Source of the DNA: an uncultured Clostridia bacterium
GTDB lineage: Bacteria; Bacillota; Clostridia; UMGS1883
Length of the DNA stretch: 64,000 nt
NCBI GenBank assembly: GCA_934476455.1
Contig: CAKSNY010000001.1
Span: forward strand, 1 to 64,000
Reading direction: 5' to 3'
Shown: positions 7,388 through 14,990 of the stretch, piece after piece
How the letters are laid out: every line of letters begins with the position of its first letter
How positions within the stretch are numbered: position 1 is the stretch's first letter
Made by a program: the position numbers and the translations under genes
The notes under the pieces: generated by a model
Seen by the model: only the letters and a program-made list of their open reading frames with translations
The model's database searches: none
Told to the model about the DNA's origin: nothing

Positions 7388-8388
7388 ATGAGCAGGGAAA
7401 AGGCTAAACTTATTTTAATGGCACAGGCAAAAACGCCCGAACGGATTAAAGCGCTTGTGGAAAAAGGAAAAACAGGCGGGGCAGAGGCGTTCGGAATGCA
7501 GTTTGAAAAGCTGGCGCCAAAGTACAGAAACAGCGAAATATATAAGGACCTGTTTTCATATGCGGGTGAAAAAGCGACATACGTAACAAATTACAGGCAT
7601 GCGGAAAACGAGGGAAAGACCGATATACAGCTTGCAGCCGAGCTTGTGGAGCTTGCGCGATGCGGCGCTGCAATTTGCGGCGTTATGGCGCGACAGCGGG
7701 CTTTTTCACGAGGTTGACTGTGAAATATGGAAAACATACCTTAACATAAACGTTATGGGAACGGTATATTGCATAAGGGCAGTGCTTCCGAAAATGCTGG
7801 AAAGGCATTACGGCAGAATAATAAATGTTGCTTCGGTTGCCGGGGTTTACGGCAACGCCAATATGGCACATAATTCCGATGGCGAAAGCCTTTGGTGTGC
7901 GTGTTATAGCAACGGTTTTGTCCGCACAAATTGCAATGTCAATAAAGCATCTCAATGCAGATTTGGTTGTAGACACATCAAAGGATGGTATATCAAAAAT
8001 TTTGGAAAATGAGTATATAAACGGTCACGGGGTAGATGTTGCGGTAGACTGCCTCGTCGGAGAAATTATGGAAAAATGCCTGCATTATCTTTCGCACGGG
8101 GCAAGATGGATAATGATAGCGTCATTGGCAGGAAATCTGACGGAAATTGACCTTAAAAATATTTATGTAAGAAACGTTCGCATAATAGGAAGCACGCTGC
8201 GCTCCCGTGATGCAAGGGTAAAGGCGCAGATATTAAAACGTTTAACGGAAAAGATATTTCCGCTGATAACAAAAGGTGATGTGAAGCCGACAATATATAA
8301 GGTTTTACCGATAGAACGGGCAGAGGAAGCGCACGGCATACTTTACCGCGGAGAAAAAGTAGGAAAAGTTGTGCTGAAAGTAAAATAG
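7388..8388 (+). pseudogene. mosaic of three truncated genes: DHQ-dehydratase-like, SDR, quinone-oxidoreductase-like
   Basis: Three unrelated protein families follow one another with no full gene. Positions 7388-~7680 encode ~98 residues like type I 3-dehydroquinate dehydratase (GGAEAFGMQFEKLAPKYR, YVTNYRHAENEG). Around 7680-7690 the sense passes to another frame carrying the middle of a short-chain dehydrogenase (LNINVMGTVYCIRAVLPKML, then GRIINVASVAGVYGNANMAH), but the YxxxK active site is missing because it stops at ~7875. There the frame changes again to the C-terminal half of a medium-chain zinc/quinone oxidoreductase (PMAKAFGVRVIATV to KVGKVVLKVK, stop 8388). The first ATG has a good AAAGGGGG site. 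Two deletions fusing a former operon are the simplest explanation; misassembly cannot be excluded. Confidence 0.75.
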
Positions 8389-8445
8389 CAAATAAAGCGC
8401 AAGATTTCGGCGTAAAAAACGGAAAGAAATTTTTAAGACAAACAG

Positions 8446-8492
8446 AAAACAGGCTGTCAAAAAATCAATTGATTTTTCAGCGGTCTGTTTTT
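8446..8492 (+). terminator. probable intrinsic terminator
   Basis: An imperfect stem (AAACAG…CTGTTT outer arms, inner AAAAATCA/TGATTTTT) is followed by TTTTTATTTC. It closes the mosaic pseudogene unit. Confidence 0.55.
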
Positions 8493-8517
8493 ATTTCAAT
8501 AAAACACAGCAAACGAC

Positions 8518-8546
8518 TTGATAAAAAATAAAATCTGTGTCATAAT
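8518..8546 (+). promoter_or_regulatory. sigma-A promoter
   Basis: TTGATA (8518-8523), 17-base spacer, CATAAT (8541-8546), located 50 bases before the nicotinamidase-like gene. Confidence 0.6.
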
Positions 8547-8596
8547 AAACGCGGAGTTTAAATTGCTTTAAATATATGTAAAGAAGGGCGCAATAT

Positions 8597-9103
8597 ATGA
8601 AGTACTTAATTGTTGTTGATATGCAGGCGGATTTTATAAACGGCAGCCTGGGCAGCAAAGCCGCAGAGGCAATTGTACCCGCGGTTGTCAATAAGGTTAA
8701 AAATTTTGACGGGAAAGTTATATTTACAAGAGATACTCATTTTGACAATTATTTGCAGACGCAGGAGGGCAGAAAGCTTCCTCTGAAGCATTGTATAAAA
8801 GACACCGCCGGATGGCAAATTTGTGATGAATTAAAGCCGTATGCAAATATCGTAGTTGATAAGGTAACATTCGGAAGTGCAGAGCTTCCGTCTGTAATAA
8901 AAAGCTTCGGAGAAAATACGGAAAAAATAGAGCTGTGCGGGCTATGCACGGATATTTGCGTGATTTCAAACGCTATGATACTTAAGGCAGCATTTCCGGA
9001 GGTGCCGATTGCGGTTGACGCAGGCTGCTGTGCCGGCGTAAGCGAACAAAGCCATAATACGGCGCTTGACGCAATGCGTGCAGTACAAATCGAAATTATA
9101 TAA
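8597..9103 (+). CDS. nicotinamidase-like cysteine hydrolase (isochorismatase superfamily)
   Basis: 168 residues. The catalytic triad typical of the superfamily is visible as Asp8 (VVDMQADF), Lys89 (VVDKVTFGS) and Cys121 (GLCTDICV). Asp46 and His48 (RDTHFDNY) and His65 (LKHCIKDT) match the metal-binding residues of nicotinamidases, so deamidation of nicotinamide to nicotinate, in NAD salvage, is the best guess; other amidase roles remain possible. It is cytoplasmic. The ribosome-binding site (GAAGGGCG) is modest. The polymerase gene follows 46 bases on and could be co-transcribed. Confidence 0.85.
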   Translation: MKYLIVVDMQADFINGSLGSKAAEAIVPAVVNKVKNFDGKVIFTRDTHFDNYLQTQEGRKLPLKHCIKDTAGWQICDELKPYANIVVDKVTFGSAELPSVIKSFGENTEKIELCGLCTDICVISNAMILKAAFPEVPIAVDAGCCAGVSEQSHNTALDAMRAVQIEII

Positions 9104-9149
9104 TTTACGGCGATTTCAATATAAAAATAAAAAATGGGGGGTAAGCGCT

Positions 9150-10658
9150 GTGGAACGAACATATTTATGCATAGATTTAAAAAGCTTTTATGCCTCTGTT
9201 GAATGTGTTGACAGAAATTTAGACCCGCTGACAACAAACCTTGTTGTTGCGGACGAAAGCCGCACGGAAAAAACCATTTGCCTTGCCGTAACCCCAAGCC
9301 TGAAAGCATATGGTATATCGGGCAGAGCAAGATTGTTTGAAGTTATACAAACGGTAAAAAACGTTAATGCGGCGCGCAAAAGAAAAGCCCCGAACAGAAG
9401 TTTTACAAAAAAGTCGTACGATGCTTTGCGTTTAAAATCAGACCCGTCGCTTGAGGTTGACTATATTGTCGCAAGACCGAGAATGGCGCACTATATGCAG
9501 TATTCTGCAAAAATATATGAGATATATCTTAAATATGTATCCGATGACGACATACTTGTTTATTCTATTGACGAAGTGTTTATGGATATAACAAACTATA
9601 TCGGCGCCGACGGGAAAAATGCAAATGATTTTGCAAGGGCGATTATATGTGATGTGCTTGATAAAACGGGAATAACCGCGACGGCGGGTATAGGCACAAA
9701 TATGTATCTTGCAAAAATTGCAATGGACATAACGGCAAAGAAAATACAGCCGGATGAATACGGCGTAAGAATTGCATATCTTGACGAAATGAGTTACCGC
9801 AGACAGCTTTGGGAGCATAGACCGCTTACCGATTTTTGGAGAGTGGGAAAGGGATATTCAAAAAAGCTTGAGGAAAACAAAATGTATACAATGGGAGATA
9901 TTGCGCTTGAATCTGTAACACAGTATGGCAGAAAAAAGCTTAAAAAGCTTTTTGGGATAAACGCAAAAATGCTTATAGACCATGCCTGGGGATATGAGCC
10001 TTGCACCATTGCCGAGGCGAAGGCATATACCCCTGAAAACAGAAGCATAAGCAGCGGGCAGGTGCTTAAGTGCCCGTACGATTTTGGCAAAGCGAGAATT
10101 ATCGTGCGGGAAATGCTCGAGCTTTTGGCGCTTGATTTGGTTGAAAAACGCCTTGTAACCAATCAAATTGTACTGACGATAGGGTATGACAGAGAAAATT
10201 TAACAAACCCTGAAATCAGCGGAAAATATAAAGGCGAGATAACAAACGACAGGTACGGCAGGCAAATTCCAAAGCATGCACACGGCACGGCAAATATCGG
10301 CACGCACACCTCCTCGGCAAAACTGATAACCGAGGCGGCGATGAAGCTTTATGATGAAATTGTCGGAAGAAATCTGCTTGTAAGGCGGGTTACGGTTACG
10401 GCGAACAACGTGGTGGAGGAAAGCTGTGTAAAAGAGAAAAAAAGCTATGAACAAATGGATTTGTTTACGGATTATGACAAAGCGCGTGCAGAGCAGAAAA
10501 AAGAAGAAGCCGAACTGAAAAAAGAACGTCTGATACAGGAAGCGATTATAGATATAAAACGTAAATACGGGAAAAATTCCGTAATCAAGGGCACAAATCT
10601 GAAAGAAGGCGCCACAACAATAGAACGAAATGAAAGCATAGGCGGGCATAAGGCTTAA
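9150..10658 (+). CDS. Y-family DNA polymerase (UmuC/ImpB type)
   Basis: A 502-residue translesion polymerase. The palm motif DLKSFYASVEC (Asp9, Glu18) and the SIDE motif (YSIDEVF, Asp141 and Glu142) supply the metal-binding acidic residues. A thumb helix-hairpin-helix follows (WRVGKGYSKKLEENKMYTMGDIA), then a little-finger domain, and a charged lysine/glutamate-rich tail. These enzymes copy past damaged DNA with low fidelity. GTG 9150 is chosen: GGGGGG lies 7-12 bases upstream and VERTYLCIDL is the canonical start; the frame runs upstream without a better site. The YolD-like gene follows after 10 bases, a pairing known in Firmicutes. No LexA box was identified. Confidence 0.92.
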   Translation: MERTYLCIDLKSFYASVECVDRNLDPLTTNLVVADESRTEKTICLAVTPSLKAYGISGRARLFEVIQTVKNVNAARKRKAPNRSFTKKSYDALRLKSDPSLEVDYIVARPRMAHYMQYSAKIYEIYLKYVSDDDILVYSIDEVFMDITNYIGADGKNANDFARAIICDVLDKTGITATAGIGTNMYLAKIAMDITAKKIQPDEYGVRIAYLDEMSYRRQLWEHRPLTDFWRVGKGYSKKLEENKMYTMGDIALESVTQYGRKKLKKLFGINAKMLIDHAWGYEPCTIAEAKAYTPENRSISSGQVLKCPYDFGKARIIVREMLELLALDLVEKRLVTNQIVLTIGYDRENLTNPEISGKYKGEITNDRYGRQIPKHAHGTANIGTHTSSAKLITEAAMKLYDEIVGRNLLVRRVTVTANNVVEESCVKEKKSYEQMDLFTDYDKARAEQKKEEAELKKERLIQEAIIDIKRKYGKNSVIKGTNLKEGATTIERNESIGGHKA

Positions 10659-10668
10659 GAGGTGCGAT

Positions 10669-11103
10669 ATGAGAGAGTTTAAGTATAACGACATATTGAA
10701 TATGGAATATCCCAATCCGGAAACAGAGAAGGATTTTCCCGATAAAATACTGCGCGAAGCACAGTTTGCACCGTTTGCGGCACTTACCGGTTATGATGAT
10801 ACCATCTACGAAACGGCAAGGCAGACAACAGGAAAGTCAGAGCTTGACGAATACGAGCTTGAAAAGCTGAATGAAAGACTGTGCTATCTTAAAAATGCGG
10901 ATAAAAGGCACAGGGTTGAAATAACCTATTTTGTTTCCGATAAAATAAAATCCGGCGGCGCATATGTTACAAAAAGCTGTACGGTTGCAAAGGTGCGCAG
11001 CTATGAAAAAGATATAATTATGGACGACGGAACAAAAATACCTATTGAAAATATATATTCCGTAAATGGAGATGTGTTTGATAAATCGGAAAAAGATTAT
11101 TGA
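10669..11103 (+). CDS. YolD-like protein
   Basis: 144 residues with the YolD-like pattern: an N-terminal REAQFAPFAALTGYDD segment near residue 40 and a C-terminal small beta domain (VAKVRSYEKDIIMDDGTKIPIENIYSV). YolD-like proteins sit next to UmuC-type polymerases in Bacillus and other Firmicutes and are thought to act with them, perhaps as a UmuD-like accessory factor, though without the protease residues. The gene starts 10 bases after the polymerase stop with AGAGGTG before the ATG, so the two are one operon. Confidence 0.8.
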   Translation: MREFKYNDILNMEYPNPETEKDFPDKILREAQFAPFAALTGYDDTIYETARQTTGKSELDEYELEKLNERLCYLKNADKRHRVEITYFVSDKIKSGGAYVTKSCTVAKVRSYEKDIIMDDGTKIPIENIYSVNGDVFDKSEKDY

Positions 11104-11108
11104 AAAAT

Positions 11109-11243
11109 ATGTTAATGAATGATAAACCGTTTACAGACGAGTGCCGACCAAAAATAATATACAACCCGTCGGATATTTCCGTATGGGCAAGCGATAAAGA
11201 CGGAATATTCTGTATTAAAAGCGGAGAGGTATGCTTCAGGTAG
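11109..11243 (+). CDS. small 44-residue ORF after the YolD-like gene
   Basis: ATG 11109 to TAG 11243 encodes MLMNDKPFTDECRPKIIYN… ending KSGEVCFR. It lies 5 bases after the YolD-like stop and before a terminator at 11265, so it is inside the transcript. The residue mix looks protein-like (cysteines, tryptophan), but no ribosome-binding site is evident and no family is recognised. Confidence 0.4.
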   Translation: MLMNDKPFTDECRPKIIYNPSDISVWASDKDGIFCIKSGEVCFR

Positions 11244-11264
11244 CGGCAGCGCGAAAAAAATTAC

Positions 11265-11312
11265 AAAAAGGAATGCGGAAAACATCTGGCTTATTTCCGT
11301 ATTCCTTTTTTT
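11265..11312 (+). terminator. intrinsic terminator of the polymerase operon
   Basis: A 14-bp stem with one G-T pair (AAGGAATGCGGAAA / TTTCCGTATTCCTT) and a 12-base loop is followed by a T run at 11306-11312. Confidence 0.8.
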
Positions 11313-11428
11313 GCATAAGCTTAATGCTAAATGACAAAAAATAATAATTTTTCAAAAAACGTCAACATACTGATTATATTTAATGGTATTATAATGACAA
11401 GACAGATTGAATTACGAGGGTTGATAAA

Positions 11429-11779
11429 ATGATTGATTTCAGACTTGAACATCCAAATCCGCAGTTTAAACGCAGCGAATGGTTAAACCTGAACGGAGAA
11501 TGGGATTTTGCGTATGATTTCGGATGCAGCAAAAGAGAAAGGAAAAACTTTTTAAACGAAGATTTTCCGCTTAAGATAAATGTTCCGTATTGCCCCGAAA
11601 GCATATTGTCGGGAATTAACAATAAGGATTTTATGAACTGCGTATGGTATCGGCGTAAATTTACCGTTCCGAAAGAGTATAGGGAGAAAAGCTGTATTTT
11701 GCATTTTGGTGCAGTTGATTACAAGGCATACGTATATGTAAACACCAAGCTTGCGACTGTGCACGAGGGCGGATACTAA
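11429..11779 (+). pseudogene. truncated GH2 glycosidase, N-terminal sugar-binding domain only
   Basis: 116 residues match the start of a GH2 beta-galactosidase-type enzyme: LNLNGEWDFAYD, VPYCPESILSGI, CVWYRRKFTVP and the jelly-roll end YVYVNTKLATVHEGGY. Intact enzymes continue for about 450 to 900 more residues with the immunoglobulin-like and catalytic barrel domains, which are absent; a TAA comes right after HEGGY and a terminator follows within 25 bases. It has a start codon but only a weak ribosome-binding site. The catalytic part seems to have been deleted, leaving a remnant. Confidence 0.8.
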
Positions 11780-11803
11780 AAAATAAAACCGTGCATTATT
11801 TTG

Positions 11804-11851
11804 GTAAAAGCCGCATAGACCTTCGGTTGTTAAGGTTTATGCGGCTTTTAC
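11804..11851 (+). terminator. hairpin after the GH2 remnant
   Basis: A 20-bp stem with a G-T pair (GTAAAAGCCGCATAGACCTT paired with 11832-11851) and an 8-base loop. The T-rich right arm makes it a likely terminator, probably that of the former full-length gene. Confidence 0.6.
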
Positions 11852-11873
11852 TATGCAAATTTTGGAAAAAACC

Positions 11874-11902
11874 TTGACAATTTCATTAAGCCGTGGTATG
11901 CT
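11874..11902 (+). promoter_or_regulatory. sigma-A promoter for the DUF3793/flavodoxin unit
   Basis: TTGACA at 11874-11879 and TATGCT at 11897-11902 with a 17-base spacer. A palindromic operator starts 11 bases downstream, over the expected start site. Confidence 0.65.
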
Positions 11903-11912
11903 CATAACATAG

Positions 11913-11930
11913 GGTTAGTTAAAACTAACC
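11913..11930. promoter_or_regulatory. palindromic operator 1 (GGTTAGTT-AA-AACTAACC)
   Basis: A perfect 8+8 inverted repeat overlapping the predicted transcription start. Its core GTTAGT-N4-ACTAAC resembles metal-regulator boxes of the DtxR/IdeR type. Repression when metal is plentiful is inferred. Confidence 0.6.
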
Positions 11931-12035
11931 GAGCGCCGATACAGCGCCTATGCAGATGTTTATTCGTTTGCCTAATGCCTGCCGTATTAAAATGTAACGG
12001 TATTTTTGGGAACGTTTATATTTTTTTAACCGGTG

Positions 12036-12051
12036 GTTAGTGATAACTAAC
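12036..12051. promoter_or_regulatory. palindromic operator 2 (GTTAGT-GATA-ACTAAC)
   Basis: Second copy of the same 6+6 core, 123 bases after the first and just before the GAGGAGG site of the DUF3793 gene. Two identical half-site pairs in one leader make chance unlikely. Confidence 0.6.
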
Positions 12052-12071
12052 TTTACCTGAGGAGGTTTTCT

Positions 12072-12626
12072 GTGTTAGAAGCATTGCTTGCATATCATTG
12101 TGCACCCGCATTTGCGGGGATAAAGCCGGCGAATATTGCAGCTTGTCGGAAATCCGAATTTCCGGATTTGCACAATGACATCGAAAAACTTAACAATCAG
12201 CTTAATTGCAGGGATATATATATTGAAATTCTATGCGAATGTAAGCGGCGTGCGCTTGTAATTGTATATCGCAAGGGGGTGCTTGGAAAGCATTTGCAGG
12301 GTTACAATAACAGAGCCTTTCTGTCGTGCTACGGTTATCCCGAAGATGGAAGCCTTGCGGATTATATGAATATTTTAAAAGAGAGGCTTAGCTGCGACCG
12401 CTTCCCGCACGAAATCGGCGTGTTTTTGGGCTATCCTCTGCACGATATATATTGCTTTATCAATCACCGCGACGAGGGGTGTCTTTTAATCGGAGAATGG
12501 AAGGTATATCACAATGCCTGCGAGGCAAAAAAGCTTTTTTCGCGTTTTAAGTCTTGCAGAAAAGCTCTTGTCAGGCTTATTACAGAGCGGAAAAAGTCGC
12601 TTGCGGAGATTTTTTGTGCTGCATAG
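12072..12626 (+). CDS. DUF3793-family protein
   Basis: 184 residues matching the DUF3793 pattern: an N-terminal MLEALLAYHCAPAFAGIKPANI segment, HEIGVFLGYPLHDIYCFINH near 115-135, and GEWKVYHNACEAKKLFSRF near 150. The biochemical role is unknown. In Clostridia this family is commonly found beside flavodoxin and ferrous-iron transport genes. Here it precedes a flavodoxin by 66 bases and is preceded by two metal-box-like palindromes, so an iron-limitation role is inferred. The start is GTG 12072 with GAGGAGG 8 bases upstream. Confidence 0.8.
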   Translation: MLEALLAYHCAPAFAGIKPANIAACRKSEFPDLHNDIEKLNNQLNCRDIYIEILCECKRRALVIVYRKGVLGKHLQGYNNRAFLSCYGYPEDGSLADYMNILKERLSCDRFPHEIGVFLGYPLHDIYCFINHRDEGCLLIGEWKVYHNACEAKKLFSRFKSCRKALVRLITERKKSLAEIFCAA

Positions 12627-12692
12627 CTGTATATTATCGGCTTACCGATATTAACATATATAAAATTTTATCTTAAAGGGAGGTTTTACATT

Positions 12693-13124
12693 ATGGGTAA
12701 AACGGCAATCATCTATTGGAGCGGCACAGGCAATACAGAGGCTATGGCACAGGCTGTATCGGACGGTGCAAAATCGGTAAACCCGGAAACGGCTTATTTT
12801 TCAGTGTCGGAAATTTCCTCCGACGCAGCCGCCGAATATGATACACTTATTCTCGGCTGCCCGGCAATGGGTGCAGAGGTTTTGGAAGAGGGCGAGTTTG
12901 AACCGTTTTTCACAGAGCTTGAAACGAAAATTTCAGGGAAAAATATAGCGCTTTTCGGCTCTTACGGCTGGGGCGACGGCGAATGGATGCGTGATTGGGA
13001 AAAGCGTGTTACGGCCGCAGGCGCAAATCTTATCGGCGGCGAAGGTATTATTGCCAACGATATGCCCGACGATGACGGGCTTAATAAGTGCCGGGAGATG
13101 GGGAAAACTGCCGCATCACTGTAA
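12693..13124 (+). CDS. flavodoxin
   Basis: 143 residues with the flavodoxin fold: the phosphate-binding loop SGTGNTEAMA at residues 11-20, the LILGCPAMGAEVLEE loop (53-67) and ALFGSYGWGDGEWM (88-101) that stack on FMN. It is a small cytoplasmic electron carrier that replaces ferredoxin when iron is scarce. The good AAAGGGAGG site and position after the DUF3793 gene support one metal-regulated operon. Confidence 0.93.
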   Translation: MGKTAIIYWSGTGNTEAMAQAVSDGAKSVNPETAYFSVSEISSDAAAEYDTLILGCPAMGAEVLEEGEFEPFFTELETKISGKNIALFGSYGWGDGEWMRDWEKRVTAAGANLIGGEGIIANDMPDDDGLNKCREMGKTAASL

Positions 13125-13186
13125 AAGCGGGGCATACAGGCAAAGAAGATATGATTTTTTGATTATAATACCTTCGCTTGTTTTAC

Positions 13187-13478
13187 TTAAAGCGTAACTT
13201 CATATCCGGTTTCTGCGGATTTGTACATAGCCATAAGTATCTTCATTATGTCAATTCTGTCCTGTGCAGGACGGAGACATTTTGTTCCGTTTAAGATGCA
13301 GTCAACAAAATGGTCGATTTCGTGTTCAAATAACCCGTCAAAATCGCATTTCGCGTAGTCTTTATTCTCTCATGTCGAAAAATGCGTATAATTCAATGTT
13401 TGGGGTTTTAAGATATGCCGCAATGTGAACTTGTGCGATGTTTCCTACACCGATAACAGCTACATTTAACTTTGCCAT
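13187..13478 (-). pseudogene. Gfo/Idh/MocA oxidoreductase with large internal deletion
   Basis: On the minus strand the ATG at 13478 starts a clear NAD(P)-binding N-terminus (KLNVAVIGVGNIAQVHIAAY, residues 3-22) that ends in TAA after ~38 residues. About 5 bases on, in another frame, the C-terminus of the same family appears (HEIDHFVDCILNG, RIDIMKILMAMYKSAETGYEV) and runs to a stop at 13187. Some 280 residues of the middle, including the catalytic EKP region, are missing. It lies just downstream of the sugar-phosphate isomerase on the same strand and must once have been its operon partner. Confidence 0.85.
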
Positions 13479-13490
13479 ATCCGTTCCCCC

Positions 13491-14342
13491 TTAAAGTGTG
13501 TTTATTTTATTTCTTAAAAAGTTTGCCGCAAGGCTGATGTCGGCTGCAGGGTCGTCTCCGACCTCACGTTCGATTGTAAGAAAACCTCTGTAGCCTACCT
13601 CCTCCAGTGCCTTTAAATAATTGTCGAAGTCTACATGTCCTTGCCCCAACGGCATTTCAATATATTGTTTACCGGAATGTTTTTCTTCGTCAACAAGGTT
13701 ATATATTTCCTCGGCAGATGTATTTTGCAGCTTAATTCCGTCCTTTGCGTGGGTATGCACTATGTAATCTTTCAGTATATAAACGCCCTTTACGGGGTCA
13801 TCACCCGTAACCATTACAAAGTTTGCGGGGTCAAAATTAACTGCAACGCCGGTAGAACCCAAATCGTCGAGAAAAGCTTTGAGAGTTACGGCAATTTCGG
13901 GTCCGGTTTCGATGGCAAAATGTGCATCGAGAGAGTCTGCATATCGGGAAAGCTTAAAGCAAGCCTCCTGCATTATCTTGTACCTGTCTGTAGTTTTGTC
14001 TTCGGGAACAACGCCGATGTGTGTTGTAACGATGTTGGTTCCGAGCTCCTTTGCAAGGTCAAGAATTCGTTTCGACTTTTCGATGAGCGCGGGATTTGTT
14101 TCGGGATTTGCAAAGCCTATTCTGAAATCCCCGCACAATGCAGAGAAACAAAGCCCGTTTGCGTCCATCATATTCATAAGCTCTGTTTTCTTGTCGCCGA
14201 CCAGGATTTCGGGGGTAAATACCCAGGCGTCCGTAGCCAAAAGCTGCACGCCCTTTGCTCCGATTTTTGCTGCTTTTTCGATTGCCTCACGGGGTTCGCA
14301 TTTAAAGCTGTGAAGCATAACGCCTATTGGATAATTATACAT
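13491..14342 (-). CDS. sugar phosphate isomerase/epimerase (AP-endonuclease-2 TIM barrel)
   Basis: 283 residues forming a xylose-isomerase-like barrel: KAAKIGAKGVQLLATD near 23-38, LGTNIVTTHIGVVP near 97-110, FAIETGPEI near 141 (metal-binding Glu), NFDPANFVMVTGD near 168, VHTHAKDG near 193 and IEMPLGQGHVDF near 225. These proteins isomerise or epimerise sugars, inositols or keto-sugars; the substrate cannot be fixed. AAGGAAGTGG precedes ATG 14342. Its partner oxidoreductase downstream is a remnant, so the original pathway is probably incomplete. Confidence 0.88.
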   Translation of the reverse strand: MYNYPIGVMLHSFKCEPREAIEKAAKIGAKGVQLLATDAWVFTPEILVGDKKTELMNMMDANGLCFSALCGDFRIGFANPETNPALIEKSKRILDLAKELGTNIVTTHIGVVPEDKTTDRYKIMQEACFKLSRYADSLDAHFAIETGPEIAVTLKAFLDDLGSTGVAVNFDPANFVMVTGDDPVKGVYILKDYIVHTHAKDGIKLQNTSAEEIYNLVDEEKHSGKQYIEMPLGQGHVDFDNYLKALEEVGYRGFLTIEREVGDDPAADISLAANFLRNKINTL

Positions 14343-14471
14343 TTTAAACCACTTCCTTTTACAGTTATTATATCAAAAGAGAAGATGAGTGTAAAGAAAT
14401 TATTTTGTTAAGTTTTGATAATATATTGCTTTTTTAGCTGCGCAACATAATGTTAAAAAGAGGTGAAGTTT

Positions 14472-14507
14472 ATGTATGAAAAGCATCGGTTAACGGCAGC
14501 TTACTGA
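14472..14507 (+). pseudogene. possible truncated gene start
   Basis: AGAGGTGAAG is followed by ATG 14472 and only 11 codons (MYEKHRLTAAY) before TGA. The strong ribosome-binding site without a gene, next to an insertion-sequence remnant, suggests a gene whose body was lost. Chance is possible. Confidence 0.3.
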
Positions 14508-14529
14508 TGTATAAAATGGCATTAACTCC

Positions 14530-14985
14530 TTACCTTTGTTCTGCCTTTCTGACCTTTTCAAATGCCCATATAATCTGCCTTATAAAGTAGTATTTATCCA
14601 CAATTTTTGCAGGAGGGGCAGACATATCGCCTTTTATTGAGGATTATATAGGTTTGCTTACCAAAGGCAGGAATATCTTTAATGTGTTGCCTGCGATAAT
14701 CGTGAACCTTGTCTGTATATTTACCGCAGAAAGGACAGGTATGCGTTTTTCCGGGCATTTGAACATAAATGTAGATAAATTTTTCATTTTGTTCAACATT
14801 TTTTATGCATAACATCTTGCAATCAGATTAATTTTTTGTAATACGAAAGTAGAGCATATTGATTTCTCCTTGTAATATGGTTGGTTGTCAACTCCGTTTT
14901 ACAAGATTTTTTCAATATGCTCTACTATTTTTTATTTTTTTGTAAAGCTCTGTTGATTGGTTACCCCAATAGATATTATAGAGCC
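14530..14985 (-). mobile_element. ISL3-family insertion sequence remnant
   Basis: On the minus strand, an AAGGAG site and ATG at 14857 begin an ISL3 transposase. Codon 10 is TAA, but the frame continues through the zinc-finger domain (HTCPFCGKYTDKVHDYR, RRYVCPSCKNC) to a stop at 14594. After a large deletion and frame change, a later piece appears (DKYYFIRQIIWAFEKVRKAEQR) and ends at 14530. The catalytic DDE region is missing, so it is dead. A candidate left end (GGCTCT, reading leftward from 14985) abuts the end of glnS; I could not find the right end. A 15-bp inverted repeat (14850-14924) folds over the transposase start. Confidence 0.75.
14850..14925 (-). repeat. inverted repeat sequestering the ISL3 transposase start
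   Basis: AGTAGAGCATATTGA and its exact complement at 14911-14925 flank TTGTAA/TTACAA inner arms. On the minus strand the right-hand copy pairs with the ribosome-binding site and ATG region of the transposase, a layout known to block translation of read-through transcripts in some insertion sequences. Confidence 0.6.
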
Positions 14986-14990
14986 ATATA

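Noticed and set aside
13635..14411. 258-codon plus-strand frame opposite the sugar-phosphate isomerase
   Set aside because: Rich in Cys, Phe and Val as expected for an antisense shadow; the isomerase motifs on minus are decisive.
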